Source of the DNA: Isosphaeraceae bacterium
Lineage (GTDB): Bacteria > Planctomycetota > Planctomycetia > Isosphaerales > Isosphaeraceae
Assembly: GCA_021324445.1 (NCBI GenBank)
Contig: JAJPJC010000290.1
Span: forward strand, 37,627 to 101,626
DNA length: 64,000 bases
Direction: 5' to 3'
Position numbers and translations under genes: made by a program. Below are positions 35,999 through 44,147 of this stretch, piece by piece (positions within the stretch are counted from its first letter, which is position 1; each line of letters opens with the position of its first letter). The notes beneath the pieces were generated by a model. The model ran no database searches. It was not told the DNA's origin and was given only the letters and a program-made list of their open reading frames with translations.

Positions 35999-36352
35999 GG
36001 TCGACTTTTGCCGTTTTTTCGGGTTCCGCGGAGGTGAGCCTCCCTGGTGCAAGGGTAAGTAGAGGCCCTCAGATCGCACCCAGGGAGGCGACCATGGCCA
36101 GTCTAACCGACCGACCCCGCACACGGTTGACCGCCAGGCCGCGCCGCGCCGCGAAGCCGACGCGGCCCACCACCGTCAACAGGCCCGACAGCCCCGCCCG
36201 AGCCGGCGCCGCAAGCGGCGGCTCTCGCGGGAACAACGCCGCCACGCGGCCCGCCAGGCCGGCCTGAGCCGCCGCCGGCTCAAGCGCATCAGCGGCCAAC
36301 TCCCCGCGCTGGTCCACGCCGTCCTCGAACCGCTGGAAACGGCCCTGACGTT
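35999..36352. other. Intergenic stretch with a possible decayed coding remnant
   Basis: There are 354 nt between convergent genes. A short frame starts at 36094 and a second, Arg-rich frame (reading ARQAGLSRRRLKRISGQL) overlaps it in another phase near 36170-36355. It might be the start of a degraded transposase or similar gene, but no family is recognised. Confidence 0.25.
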
Positions 36353-36757
36353 TCATTTCAGGTCAAACGTGAATTCGGTCCTCTCCGAGCTGACCTCCGC
36401 CTTCAGGCCCGAGGTGTTTCGGCTCCCATACTTCTTCAGGGCGCGATCCTTGGCCAGCTTCTTGTCCATGTCCGTGATGAACACCTGGTGCTCGCCGGCA
36501 ACCACGCCATCACCCGGCTTGAGGGTCGTCAGCTCGAACGTCCCATCGGGTTGGAGCTGGCCGCTGGCCATCCGGCCGTAGCCGTCCGGCTCGAATCGGA
36601 CCATGCCCTTGGTCATGGGCTGACCCTTGTACGTGACCTTCCCCTTGACGGGAATCAGGGATCCCTTGGCCGCGCTCCCGGATCCGCAGCCCCCGCAGGG
36701 AACCAGGAGGACGACGGCCAAGGCGAGAAGAATCAATCTGTGTGCACAATTCCACAT
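36353..36757 (-). CDS. Small lipoprotein with carboxypeptidase-regulatory-like fold
   Basis: The 134-residue protein has a lipoprotein signal ending LLVPCGGC, with Cys21 or Cys24 as the lipidation site. The mature part carries IPVKGKVTYKGQPMTKGMVRFEPDG and GTFELTTLKPGDGVVAGEHQVFI, the same domain as the lipoprotein at 5081-5548. The ATG at 36757 gives the signal peptide directly; a longer frame adds unrelated residues. It lies downstream of a DUF1559 gene on the same strand. Confidence 0.8.
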   Translation of the reverse strand: MWNCAHRLILLALAVVLLVPCGGCGSGSAAKGSLIPVKGKVTYKGQPMTKGMVRFEPDGYGRMASGQLQPDGTFELTTLKPGDGVVAGEHQVFITDMDKKLAKDRALKKYGSRNTSGLKAEVSSERTEFTFDLK

Positions 36758-36810
36758 AAATGGACACCTTAAACTCGGGGTGGGTGACGGGAAAACGGCT
36801 TGGGCCAGTC

Positions 36811-36893
36811 GTCCGTGGTCCGTCCCTGGGAGCACCCTGAGTCGCGAGGCCGCCTCGGCGTTCCCCGGTGGGAACTGAGCCCGGACCACGGAT
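36811..36893. repeat. Inverted repeat with GTCCGTGGTCC arms (possible fourth family copy)
   Basis: The word GTCCGTGGTCCG at 36811 and CGGACCACGGATC near 36881 form an inverted pair about 60 nt apart. They lie between a DUF1559 stop codon and its downstream lipoprotein gene. The arms match those of the three elements at 55-60 kb but the inner part does not, so membership is uncertain. It could also end transcription of the DUF1559 gene. Confidence 0.4.
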
Positions 36894-36897
36894 CAAA

Positions 36898-38073
36898 TCA
36901 GTACTGATCGGAACTGATGACCTCGCCCCCGGCGATCGTTCCCAGTCCGGTCCAGGTGACGGCGCTGATCGAATTCTTGACGAAGTGGACGCTGCCGTCG
37001 GCGAACAGGGCGTTGACCCCGCCCGGGTGATAGCTGCTGGCCGCCAGCGCCATGAAGGTCGGGCCGCCGTCGTTCTCGTCGACCCAGTCCCAATCCATCG
37101 CTACGTTCCTGCCGCCGTTGGCGAAGCCGATGGCCCGGCTGATGGTCGCGATGTTGGAATTGGGCGTGACGGCCGTGGTGAAACCTGAGTAATAGACGCC
37201 GCCGTTGGCCCAGCGAGTGTGGCCGATTGGGCCGCCCGCCTTGATGTGGCCGGTGGGCGTGGCGCAATTGTTGATCTGGTAGTTCAGCGCGGCGGCCGAA
37301 GCCGGGCCGGGGGGCGGGATGTTCGTGAACGAATACGTCCCGGTGACCGGGTCGGAGGGGAATGCCGGGGTATTCCCGCAGCTCCGCATCTGGGCGTGGC
37401 CGATGTATCCCTCCGACGCCATGAGCGTGTTGCTCGTCCCGTCGGTGACCATGGCGATGCGCCGCGAGTAGTTCGGTCCGAACAGCGATCGATTCATCGG
37501 GCCCGGCGTATAGGGCGGCGTGGTCCAGTTCACCGACCAGACATACCAATCGCCGTCGCAGGTGCCGTAGCTGGTCGTGGCGTCGCCCGTCGAGCCCAGC
37601 GAGCCGTCATCGATATGGCTGCCGGGATCGCTCGGGCAGTAGAGGAAGGCGAGTGGAGTGAACGTGAATGTCGTGTTCGGCCCGTCGCTGTACGTGTAGT
37701 CGAAGTTGAGCCCGTTGTAGAACGCGGCCTGCTCAAAGAACGGGGTCGCCCGCGCGAAGGCGCTCCAGGAGGACTGGAACCCCCCACAATTGTTGGCTCC
37801 GGCCTCGGGCCCGTTGAACTGTCCGAGCGTATTCGGACACGGGATCAAGATGGTCGTCGGAGAAAAGGCGTTATTGGCGCTCTCATAGTTCATGAACGCC
37901 AGGCCGATCTGCTTGAGGTTGTTGGTGCACTGGGCACGTCGCGCGGCCTCGCGCGCCGACTGCACGGCCGGGAGCAGTAAGGCGATCAGGACGGCGATGA
38001 TCGCGATGACGACCAGGAGCTCGATCAGCGTGAAACCGCGGACGGAACGGCGTCGTGAGCGAGGGTGTGGCAT
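36898..38073 (-). CDS. DUF1559 family pseudopilin-like protein
   Basis: The 391-residue protein starts with a basic leader and RGFTLIELLVVIAIIAVLIALLLP, followed by AVQSAREAARRAQCTNNLKQIG. The end has GGVNALFADGSVHFVKNSIS and EVISSDQY. It is the second DUF1559 protein of the window and, like the first, is followed by a small lipoprotein gene. The ATG at 38073 is chosen because it gives an 11-residue basic leader before the hydrophobic helix. Confidence 0.9.
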   Translation of the reverse strand: MPHPRSRRRSVRGFTLIELLVVIAIIAVLIALLLPAVQSAREAARRAQCTNNLKQIGLAFMNYESANNAFSPTTILIPCPNTLGQFNGPEAGANNCGGFQSSWSAFARATPFFEQAAFYNGLNFDYTYSDGPNTTFTFTPLAFLYCPSDPGSHIDDGSLGSTGDATTSYGTCDGDWYVWSVNWTTPPYTPGPMNRSLFGPNYSRRIAMVTDGTSNTLMASEGYIGHAQMRSCGNTPAFPSDPVTGTYSFTNIPPPGPASAAALNYQINNCATPTGHIKAGGPIGHTRWANGGVYYSGFTTAVTPNSNIATISRAIGFANGGRNVAMDWDWVDENDGGPTFMALAASSYHPGGVNALFADGSVHFVKNSISAVTWTGLGTIAGGEVISSDQY

Positions 38074-38212
38074 CGGGTCGGCCTCGGATGGAGGGATCAC
38101 ACGCGATCACATGACCGCGTCCGGCCCGCCATTCTAGCGACGCATCGATGAACCCTTGATGTAACTGAGGAGAAGGTTTCATGAAGGCGGTGGAATGCCT
38201 CACCCAACTCGC

Positions 38213-40405
38213 CTATCCGGACGAGACCTCGGCCAGCAGGCGACCGGATTCGCCCGGCGCACCCGGCTGCCGTCTGGGATGGTCGAGGCTCCAGCGGATC
38301 GAGACTTCCCAACGGCCGTGCTCGTCGGCGGTGACGTGCCAGTGCGGTATGACGGCCGACGACTGGTAGACGCCTTCGAAACCCCCTTCGCTCTGGCTGA
38401 CCGTCTCGATCGGGAAGCACCAGAGGCCAGCCGCTTGCGACCAGCTCAAGGAGACGGCCAGGTCGAGCCATTCATCGGTCAGGGTCAGGCCCGAGCTGTG
38501 GGGCAGGTCGAGCCGGTCGTCGAGCAGGCCGAGCCGCGAGCCCGACAGGTCGGCGTAGTAGCGGTCCGGCGCGTGGCCGGCCATGGCCGCCAGGTTGATC
38601 TCCACGGCGAAGACCAGGCACGCCGCGCGGGGCAGGTCTTCCAGCAGGTAGGAGACGGCCAGCTCGGGGCTGCCAGCCTTGAGCTCGATCGTCTTGCGAA
38701 TCCGGATGGTCCCATCGCCGGCGCGGCCGGGCCGCTCCAGGATCACCGCCACGCGCCGGGCCTCGCGCTGCACCCGCGCCAGATAGGTGCCGGCGGCGAA
38801 ATCGCCGCATTCGACCTCGCGGCCGGCAATCAGGTCGTCCAGGGTCAGGTCAACGGGGTAAATGTGATCGACCAGGGCCTTGCGCGGATGCCGGTCGTAG
38901 ATCAGCAGTCGGTCGAGCCCGTCCTGCTTGAACGTGACCGGCTCGTTGGCACCGAGGGACACCCGGGGCTCCTGGCCCGCGGCCAGGCGTGCCGCGGCCT
39001 CCCGGATCGTGGCATGGTAGGCCTCCGGGCGACGGTCGAGCGTGGCCAGCACATTCGTGGTGCAATGCCGCACGTCCAGTTCGTAGATCTGACCCCCCTG
39101 GGCCGGCCGCACCAGCGCGATCAGCCGGTCATTGGCCAGCCGGACCTCCTGGCGCGCGTCGAGGTTGAAGTCGGCCACCTCCAGCGCGACGCGCGGTCCG
39201 GAGCGCCCCTGGGCCTCATCCAGCGCGTTCTCGGCGGCGATCAGGCTGCGGTAGATCGCATTCCTCAGGTGCGGCAGGTAGAGACCGCCAAAGGAGCCAT
39301 GCCAGTAAGGGCAGTTGCACTGGCCGCGATACAGCTCCTGGCGCGCGACCTCGAGGTAATCCGGGTCGGCACCCTCGGCCGCGGCCAGCCGTCGGGAGAC
39401 GTCCAGCATCCGGGTATACATCTCGTCGCACTCGGCATACCGCGCCTTGAAGTTGCGCCACGAGCCCCCGGGCCGGAAGAACCGCTCGAGGTCGCCGGCA
39501 TCCGCCAGCCCGGCCAGCCGGCGAACCCCCCGTTGGTACGCGCCCAAGGATTCCGGAGGCAGCGCCCACTCGGTCATCTCGCGGTAAGAGCCGTCGGCCA
39601 GGTAGATCTTGCCCAGGGGCAGCGACGCATCGGCGGCCCGCCCCAGCGTGGTCGTCTCCAGCCAGTCGCGATTGGCCACCAGCATGTCACAGAAGTGATT
39701 CAGCCAGCGGCGGGTGTAGACATGATCGAACGTCTTGGGCCAGGCGCCGAATTTCTCCCCATCATCGGCGAAGACGACCGTCGCGCCCGGCCGCCGCTCG
39801 GCCAGCCGCCGCAGAAACTCGTAGGTCGCGTGCGGCTCCTGAAACGGGATGGTGTACCGCAACCGCTCCGAGCCGGGGAACACCTTGAGCAGGTGGCCGT
39901 CGTCCTCGGTCAGGAAGTAACCGAAAACGTCGTCCTCGGCGCAGCCGGCGCGGAGGAAATGGTAATCGTCGAGGATCGTGTACTCGATCCCCGCCTCGAC
40001 GATCGACGAGACCAGCGACTGCTCCCACACCCGCTCGGCGATCCACATGCCGCGGACCCGCGCACCGAACACCTCGTCGAGATAGCCCGTGAACGCGCGG
40101 ATCTGCCCGACCCGATCCCGGTGGGGCACCATCGTCAGGATCGGCTCGAAGAATCCGCCGCCCAGGATCTCCAACCGGCCGGATTCCACCAGCCGCCGCA
40201 GCCGGGCCACATAGCCCGGATGCCGCTCCACCAACCATTCCAGCAGCGGGCCCGACGTATGCAGCGCGAAGGGAATCTCGGAATAACCCTCCAACACCTC
40301 CAGGAACGGCAGATAGCTCGCGCGATACGCGTCCTCGAACACGCCGTCGAAGTTGCCCACCGGCTGATGATTGTGCAACGCCAGGATCAACCGGACTTGC
40401 GCCAT
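38213..40405 (-). CDS. GH57 4-alpha-glucanotransferase / alpha-amylase-like enzyme
   Basis: The 730-residue protein has a GH57 catalytic domain at its start (HNHQPVGNFDGVF). The predicted nucleophile is Glu124 in MWIAERVWE and the acid/base Asp214 in VFADDGEKFG; this matches the spacing of the archaeal GH57 4-alpha-glucanotransferases (about 123 and 214). The C-terminal half (about 390-730) is beta-rich and corresponds to the DUF1925/DUF1926 regions of that family. It is expected to rearrange or trim alpha-1,4-glucans in the cytoplasm, in keeping with the second GH57 enzyme and glycogen synthase nearby. Confidence 0.88.
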   Translation of the reverse strand: MAQVRLILALHNHQPVGNFDGVFEDAYRASYLPFLEVLEGYSEIPFALHTSGPLLEWLVERHPGYVARLRRLVESGRLEILGGGFFEPILTMVPHRDRVGQIRAFTGYLDEVFGARVRGMWIAERVWEQSLVSSIVEAGIEYTILDDYHFLRAGCAEDDVFGYFLTEDDGHLLKVFPGSERLRYTIPFQEPHATYEFLRRLAERRPGATVVFADDGEKFGAWPKTFDHVYTRRWLNHFCDMLVANRDWLETTTLGRAADASLPLGKIYLADGSYREMTEWALPPESLGAYQRGVRRLAGLADAGDLERFFRPGGSWRNFKARYAECDEMYTRMLDVSRRLAAAEGADPDYLEVARQELYRGQCNCPYWHGSFGGLYLPHLRNAIYRSLIAAENALDEAQGRSGPRVALEVADFNLDARQEVRLANDRLIALVRPAQGGQIYELDVRHCTTNVLATLDRRPEAYHATIREAAARLAAGQEPRVSLGANEPVTFKQDGLDRLLIYDRHPRKALVDHIYPVDLTLDDLIAGREVECGDFAAGTYLARVQREARRVAVILERPGRAGDGTIRIRKTIELKAGSPELAVSYLLEDLPRAACLVFAVEINLAAMAGHAPDRYYADLSGSRLGLLDDRLDLPHSSGLTLTDEWLDLAVSLSWSQAAGLWCFPIETVSQSEGGFEGVYQSSAVIPHWHVTADEHGRWEVSIRWSLDHPRRQPGAPGESGRLLAEVSSG

Positions 40406-40463
40406 CCTCGCTCAGCTCCACGAATTCGAGAGGAGAAGATTCACCAGGAAGTCCAGAAGAGCA

Positions 40464-40630
40464 GATTCACCACGAAATACACGAAACACACGAAAATGAG
40501 ACCCGGACCAAGTCCCGGTTCGCTGGCACCTTTCCCATAAGGGATCGAGAAGGTTCGGGCTGAGCAAAAGCAGAATTGATTGTTCCATTCTATATTATTT
40601 TCGTATATTTCGTGTATTTCGTGGTTAATC
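40464..40630. repeat. AT-rich inverted repeat with CACGAAATACACGAAA arms
   Basis: The left arm (about 40464-40499) consists of CACGAAA-type heptads. The right arm (about 40592-40630) carries TTTCGTG-type heptads in reverse complement. The roughly 90-nt middle is unrelated. The element is much richer in A and T than the flanking genes and fills the gap between galT and the GH57 gene. Such heptad arrays recur in planctomycete and verrucomicrobial genomes, from memory; only one copy is in this window. Confidence 0.6.
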
Positions 40631-40683
40631 TTCGGACTGACCAGCCAAGTCAAGGGCTCTTTCCCCAGATCGAGGTTGTCGCT

Positions 40684-41751
40684 TCAGACGGATGCGAGCC
40701 GCCTTCCGGCCGTTCTTCGGTCGAGTGCAGCCGGGATTGCGGGGGCGCTGGTGACTTCGACCTCGCGGAGGAACCCGGCGGCGTCCTCCGGGGGCACGGG
40801 ATTGATGTAGAAGCCCGATCCCCACTCGAAGCCCGCGACCCTGGTCAAGCGGGGGATCACCTCGATGTGCCAATGGTAATGCGGCAGCTCCCCGTGGTCA
40901 AACGGCGCGGTGTGGATAATATAGTTGTAGGCGGGGTTATCCAGCGCAAGCTCCAGCTTGTTGAGGACTTGATGCAGGACGTGTCCGAGATCGTCCACGC
41001 CCGGCTTGGGGATGTTCTCGAAGTGGCTGGAGTGGGTCTTGGGGAGGATCCAGGTCTCGAACGGAAACCGGCTGGCGAAGGGACAGAATGCGGTGAAATG
41101 GTCCGAGTCCAGGACGATCCGTTTCTCGCTGGCGAGCTCCTGGTGGACCATGTCGCAGTAAATGCACCGGCCGCGATAGTGGTAGAACTCCAGGGCGCCG
41201 GTCATCTCCTCCCAGACGGAGATCGGCACGATCGGGGTGACGATCAGTTGGCTGTGGGTGTGCTCCAGGCTGGCCCCGCCCGCGGCGCCGACGTTCTTGA
41301 AGAGCACGCCGTGCACCAACCGCTGGTCCTTCTTGAGGTCGACGAGGCGATCGCGATAAACCCACAGGACCTCGCGGATCTGGTCCTCGCGCAGCGTGGC
41401 CATGCTCGAGTGGTGATCGGGACACTCGATGATCACCTCGTGGGCGCCGATGCCGGCCATCAGGTCGTAGATGCCGTCGCCGCGCTTCTGGAGGTTGCCC
41501 TCGATCTTGAGCGCGGGGAACCTGTTGGGGACGACCCGGACACGCCACCCCGGCCCGTTGGGGCGCGAGCCGAACGGACGATAGGCGAGGATCTCGGGAG
41601 GCGTCTTGTCCTCCTGGCCCTCGCAGAACGGGCACAGCGCGGGCGCCTGGGTCGATGGGGCATCCGCCTTGAAGTCGTGCGGCCGCTTGGCCCGTTCATG
41701 TGCGATGATCACCCAGCGGCCAACGATCGGGTCTTTGCGCAATTCAGGCAT
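40684..41751 (-). CDS. galT: Galactose-1-phosphate uridylyltransferase family protein
   Basis: The 355-residue protein begins with the GalT pattern ELRKDPIVGRWVIIAHERAKRP. Zinc-type cysteines follow in CPFC (Cys40, Cys43), and the active-site motif is HTHSQL with His164, His166 and Gln168. The usual HPHGQ of bacterial GalT reads HTHSQ here, a variant found in GalT-like enzymes of several phyla; ADP-glucose phosphorylase activity is an alternative. The ATG at 41751 has GGAAG about 8 nt upstream. It sits between the two GH57 genes, suggesting a role in sugar-nucleotide supply for glucan metabolism. Confidence 0.82.
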   Translation of the reverse strand: MPELRKDPIVGRWVIIAHERAKRPHDFKADAPSTQAPALCPFCEGQEDKTPPEILAYRPFGSRPNGPGWRVRVVPNRFPALKIEGNLQKRGDGIYDLMAGIGAHEVIIECPDHHSSMATLREDQIREVLWVYRDRLVDLKKDQRLVHGVLFKNVGAAGGASLEHTHSQLIVTPIVPISVWEEMTGALEFYHYRGRCIYCDMVHQELASEKRIVLDSDHFTAFCPFASRFPFETWILPKTHSSHFENIPKPGVDDLGHVLHQVLNKLELALDNPAYNYIIHTAPFDHGELPHYHWHIEVIPRLTRVAGFEWGSGFYINPVPPEDAAGFLREVEVTSAPAIPAALDRRTAGRRLASV

Positions 41752-41769
41752 GGCCGTCGCTTCCACCAC

Positions 41770-41825
41770 GTAGGTCAGGCTTGAGCCTGACCGAGTCGGA
41801 ATGTCAGGCTCAAGCCTGACCTACA
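41770..41825. repeat. TCAGGC-family inverted repeat, copy 2
   Basis: Arms GTAGGTCAGGCTTGAGCC and GGCTCAAGCCTGACCTAC are perfect reverse complements with about 20 nt between them. It occupies the gap between the GH57 stop codon (41829) and the galT start, both on the minus strand. Confidence 0.85.
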
Positions 41826-41828
41826 TGT

Positions 41829-44018
41829 TTAAACTTGCCAGAGGACTTGCTCGAAATCCCGCGTTGGGACCCGCAGCTCGAGGATTCCCTCGCGCGGCGC
41901 GCGATCGAGGCTGGAATCCCCGTGGAGCAACTCGACGTAGAACCGGACCGGGTCGCCCGGCCGGCGGTCGAGGCGGTCAAACGGGATGGCCAGCTCGACG
42001 ACCGAGCCGGTGGCGGCCTGGACCGTGGTGCCGTTGGCCAGCGGACTGCCGCCGCGGTTCAGAGAGGCGACCGGCCGCCGTGCGGCCGGTTGCATCACGA
42101 CGACCTCGCAGTCCGCTGGGTCGACGAACCCGATGCGCAGGCGATCGGCCTCGGCGAGTCGCACCTGCGCGGGACCGCCGTCGGTGTCCACGCGGATCAG
42201 CAGCCGCTCGGGGTCGAACCCGAACCAGATGGTGCGGAGCAGGCCCCGCGCCACCAGGGTCATGGTCCCGCGATCATTGCCGCAGGCGTAGCGCGCCGCA
42301 TCGATCCACTCGAAATAGGTCGCGCGGCCGTCCACCTTGACCTTGAGGAAGCTGACCGGCTGGTCGTGCAGCGCGCGGCGGACCGCGCCGCAGGCGATTG
42401 GCGTGAACAACGAGCCGGGTGGGTCGCAGCCCAGCAGCGCATACACGTTGCGCAGGTGCTTGCGAAACAATTCGTCGAACAGGCCGTCGAGCGCGCTGGA
42501 GTGGTCGTCGCCATACCACCAGAACCAGTCCGAGCCCTCGGCGATGTAGATCTCCTCCCAGGCCCTGGCCAGCGCGGCCGGGTCGTGCCGGCCCGAGCGC
42601 TGCTCGTCGAGGAGGAACTCGCGGGCGGCATGCAGCTCGTCCCAGCCGCGGTTGTCCTCCGCATGACCGATCCAGATGGCGAAATTGTGGTTGATCCAGC
42701 TCCCGGCGAAGAGCCGGTGCAAGGTCTCGCGCGGGGGATGCTCGGCGAGGAACTCGCCGATGCGGACCGGTCGAATCCGAGGGTCGCGCGCCGCCTGTTG
42801 GTAGACCGAGCGGAGGAACGCGACGCCGCCGTCGGCGTAATACTCCCAGCAGTTCTCGCCGTCGAGGATCACCGGGACGATCGTCGCCGGGTCGTGCCGG
42901 CAGGCCTCGCCGATGGCCAGCACCTTGCCGAGGAAGTCGGCGGCCGCGACCGGGCCAGGACTGCGCTGATAGTGGAAGCCGATCTGGTCCGACATCGAAT
43001 GATCGCGGAAGACGATCGCCAGCTCCGACTCCCCCTCGCGGACCTTCCACGCCCGATAGAGCCGCTCGGGATTCCGGACGTAACCCCGGCTGTCGCGGCC
43101 CACCAGGCCGCCGGTCGAGCAGCCCAGGATTTCCTCGTCGGTGGCGATCCATTCGATCCCCTGCGCGGCCAGGAGCGGGATCATCGCCTGGCAGACCGAG
43201 CCCTCACTCGGCCAGAGTCCGCGCGGCCGGTCGCCGAACCGCTGCGCATGGCTGGCGACGGCGCGCCGCACCTGCTCCGCCGCATCGTCGGGGTAGCCGC
43301 CCCGGTAGGCCGGCAGGGCCGCATGCGGCATCGCCTCGCGTGCGAGGGTCTTATCCAGCAGCAAGGGCAGGATGGGGTGATAGTATGGGGTCGTGGTCAG
43401 TTCGACCTGGCCCCGTTCGGCCAGCGCGCGATGCAGCGGGATCACCTGCGCCACCAGCTCCCGCTGCTTGTCGAGCAACCACTGCTTCTCGCTCTCGTTA
43501 TAATGCCGCCCCTTCGCCCGGAACTCGGCCAGCTCGGCATCCTTCTCGAAGATCAGCGGATGCACCCAGGCCAGGTTCGACCAGACCTGGAGATCCCGCA
43601 GGTCGCGCGGGCGGAATCGGCCGAGCACCTGCCGGGCGGTGCTGGTCCAGGACGACCGCATCCGATACAGCTCGTGGTACCGATCATGCGGGCGGATCAT
43701 CGTGTCCGGGAAGGCCATGAAGAAGCTGTCGAGGATGGCGCAGGCGTCGTCGCTGTCCAGGCCCTCGGCGGGTCGTCGCGAGAGATTCAGATGCGTATCG
43801 GTCGCCCCGTGGACGTAGCCCTCAAGCTGAGCCAGCAGGCTGGGCACCAGGTTGATCGTGCAGCGGAACTCAGGGACCTCGGCCAGGTGGAGGGCCATCC
43901 CCAGGTAGTCCTTGGTCGCATGGAGCCGCACCCAGGGCATGGGGTTCTCGCCGGCCATGTCGTCGGGGTAGTACGGCTGATGCTGATGCCAGAAGATCGC
44001 CAGGGAAACCGGTGCCAT
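41829..44018 (-). CDS. GH57 glycoside hydrolase (alpha-amylase/amylopullulanase-like)
   Basis: The 729-residue protein has the GH57 motif HQHQP at residues 11-15, the predicted nucleophile Glu272 in GLWPSEGS, and the acid/base region with Asp386 in ILDGENCWEYY. A C-terminal beta domain (about 560-729) follows. GH57 enzymes with this layout act on alpha-1,4 or alpha-1,6 glucans. The ATG at 44018 puts the HQHQP motif at its usual distance from the start. It lies between galT and glgA on the same strand, so the four genes from 38.2 to 45.7 kb look like one glucan metabolism block. Confidence 0.85.
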   Translation of the reverse strand: MAPVSLAIFWHQHQPYYPDDMAGENPMPWVRLHATKDYLGMALHLAEVPEFRCTINLVPSLLAQLEGYVHGATDTHLNLSRRPAEGLDSDDACAILDSFFMAFPDTMIRPHDRYHELYRMRSSWTSTARQVLGRFRPRDLRDLQVWSNLAWVHPLIFEKDAELAEFRAKGRHYNESEKQWLLDKQRELVAQVIPLHRALAERGQVELTTTPYYHPILPLLLDKTLAREAMPHAALPAYRGGYPDDAAEQVRRAVASHAQRFGDRPRGLWPSEGSVCQAMIPLLAAQGIEWIATDEEILGCSTGGLVGRDSRGYVRNPERLYRAWKVREGESELAIVFRDHSMSDQIGFHYQRSPGPVAAADFLGKVLAIGEACRHDPATIVPVILDGENCWEYYADGGVAFLRSVYQQAARDPRIRPVRIGEFLAEHPPRETLHRLFAGSWINHNFAIWIGHAEDNRGWDELHAAREFLLDEQRSGRHDPAALARAWEEIYIAEGSDWFWWYGDDHSSALDGLFDELFRKHLRNVYALLGCDPPGSLFTPIACGAVRRALHDQPVSFLKVKVDGRATYFEWIDAARYACGNDRGTMTLVARGLLRTIWFGFDPERLLIRVDTDGGPAQVRLAEADRLRIGFVDPADCEVVVMQPAARRPVASLNRGGSPLANGTTVQAATGSVVELAIPFDRLDRRPGDPVRFYVELLHGDSSLDRAPREGILELRVPTRDFEQVLWQV

Positions 44019-44147
44019 CGCGGACCCTTCAACCAAGCCGGATCGGCCTCTCAGCGGCAGGACTCCCGCGCGCGCCGCCGCGATCCTGCCCTCTGGAGGA
44101 AGGATAGGTCGCCTCCGGAGATATGCTCGGAACATCGGGCGGCGAAC

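Noticed and set aside
36094..36267. 57-residue plus-strand frame between pseudopilin and lipoprotein genes
   Set aside because: Low-complexity Arg/Pro/Ala composition with no family signature; possible remnant only.
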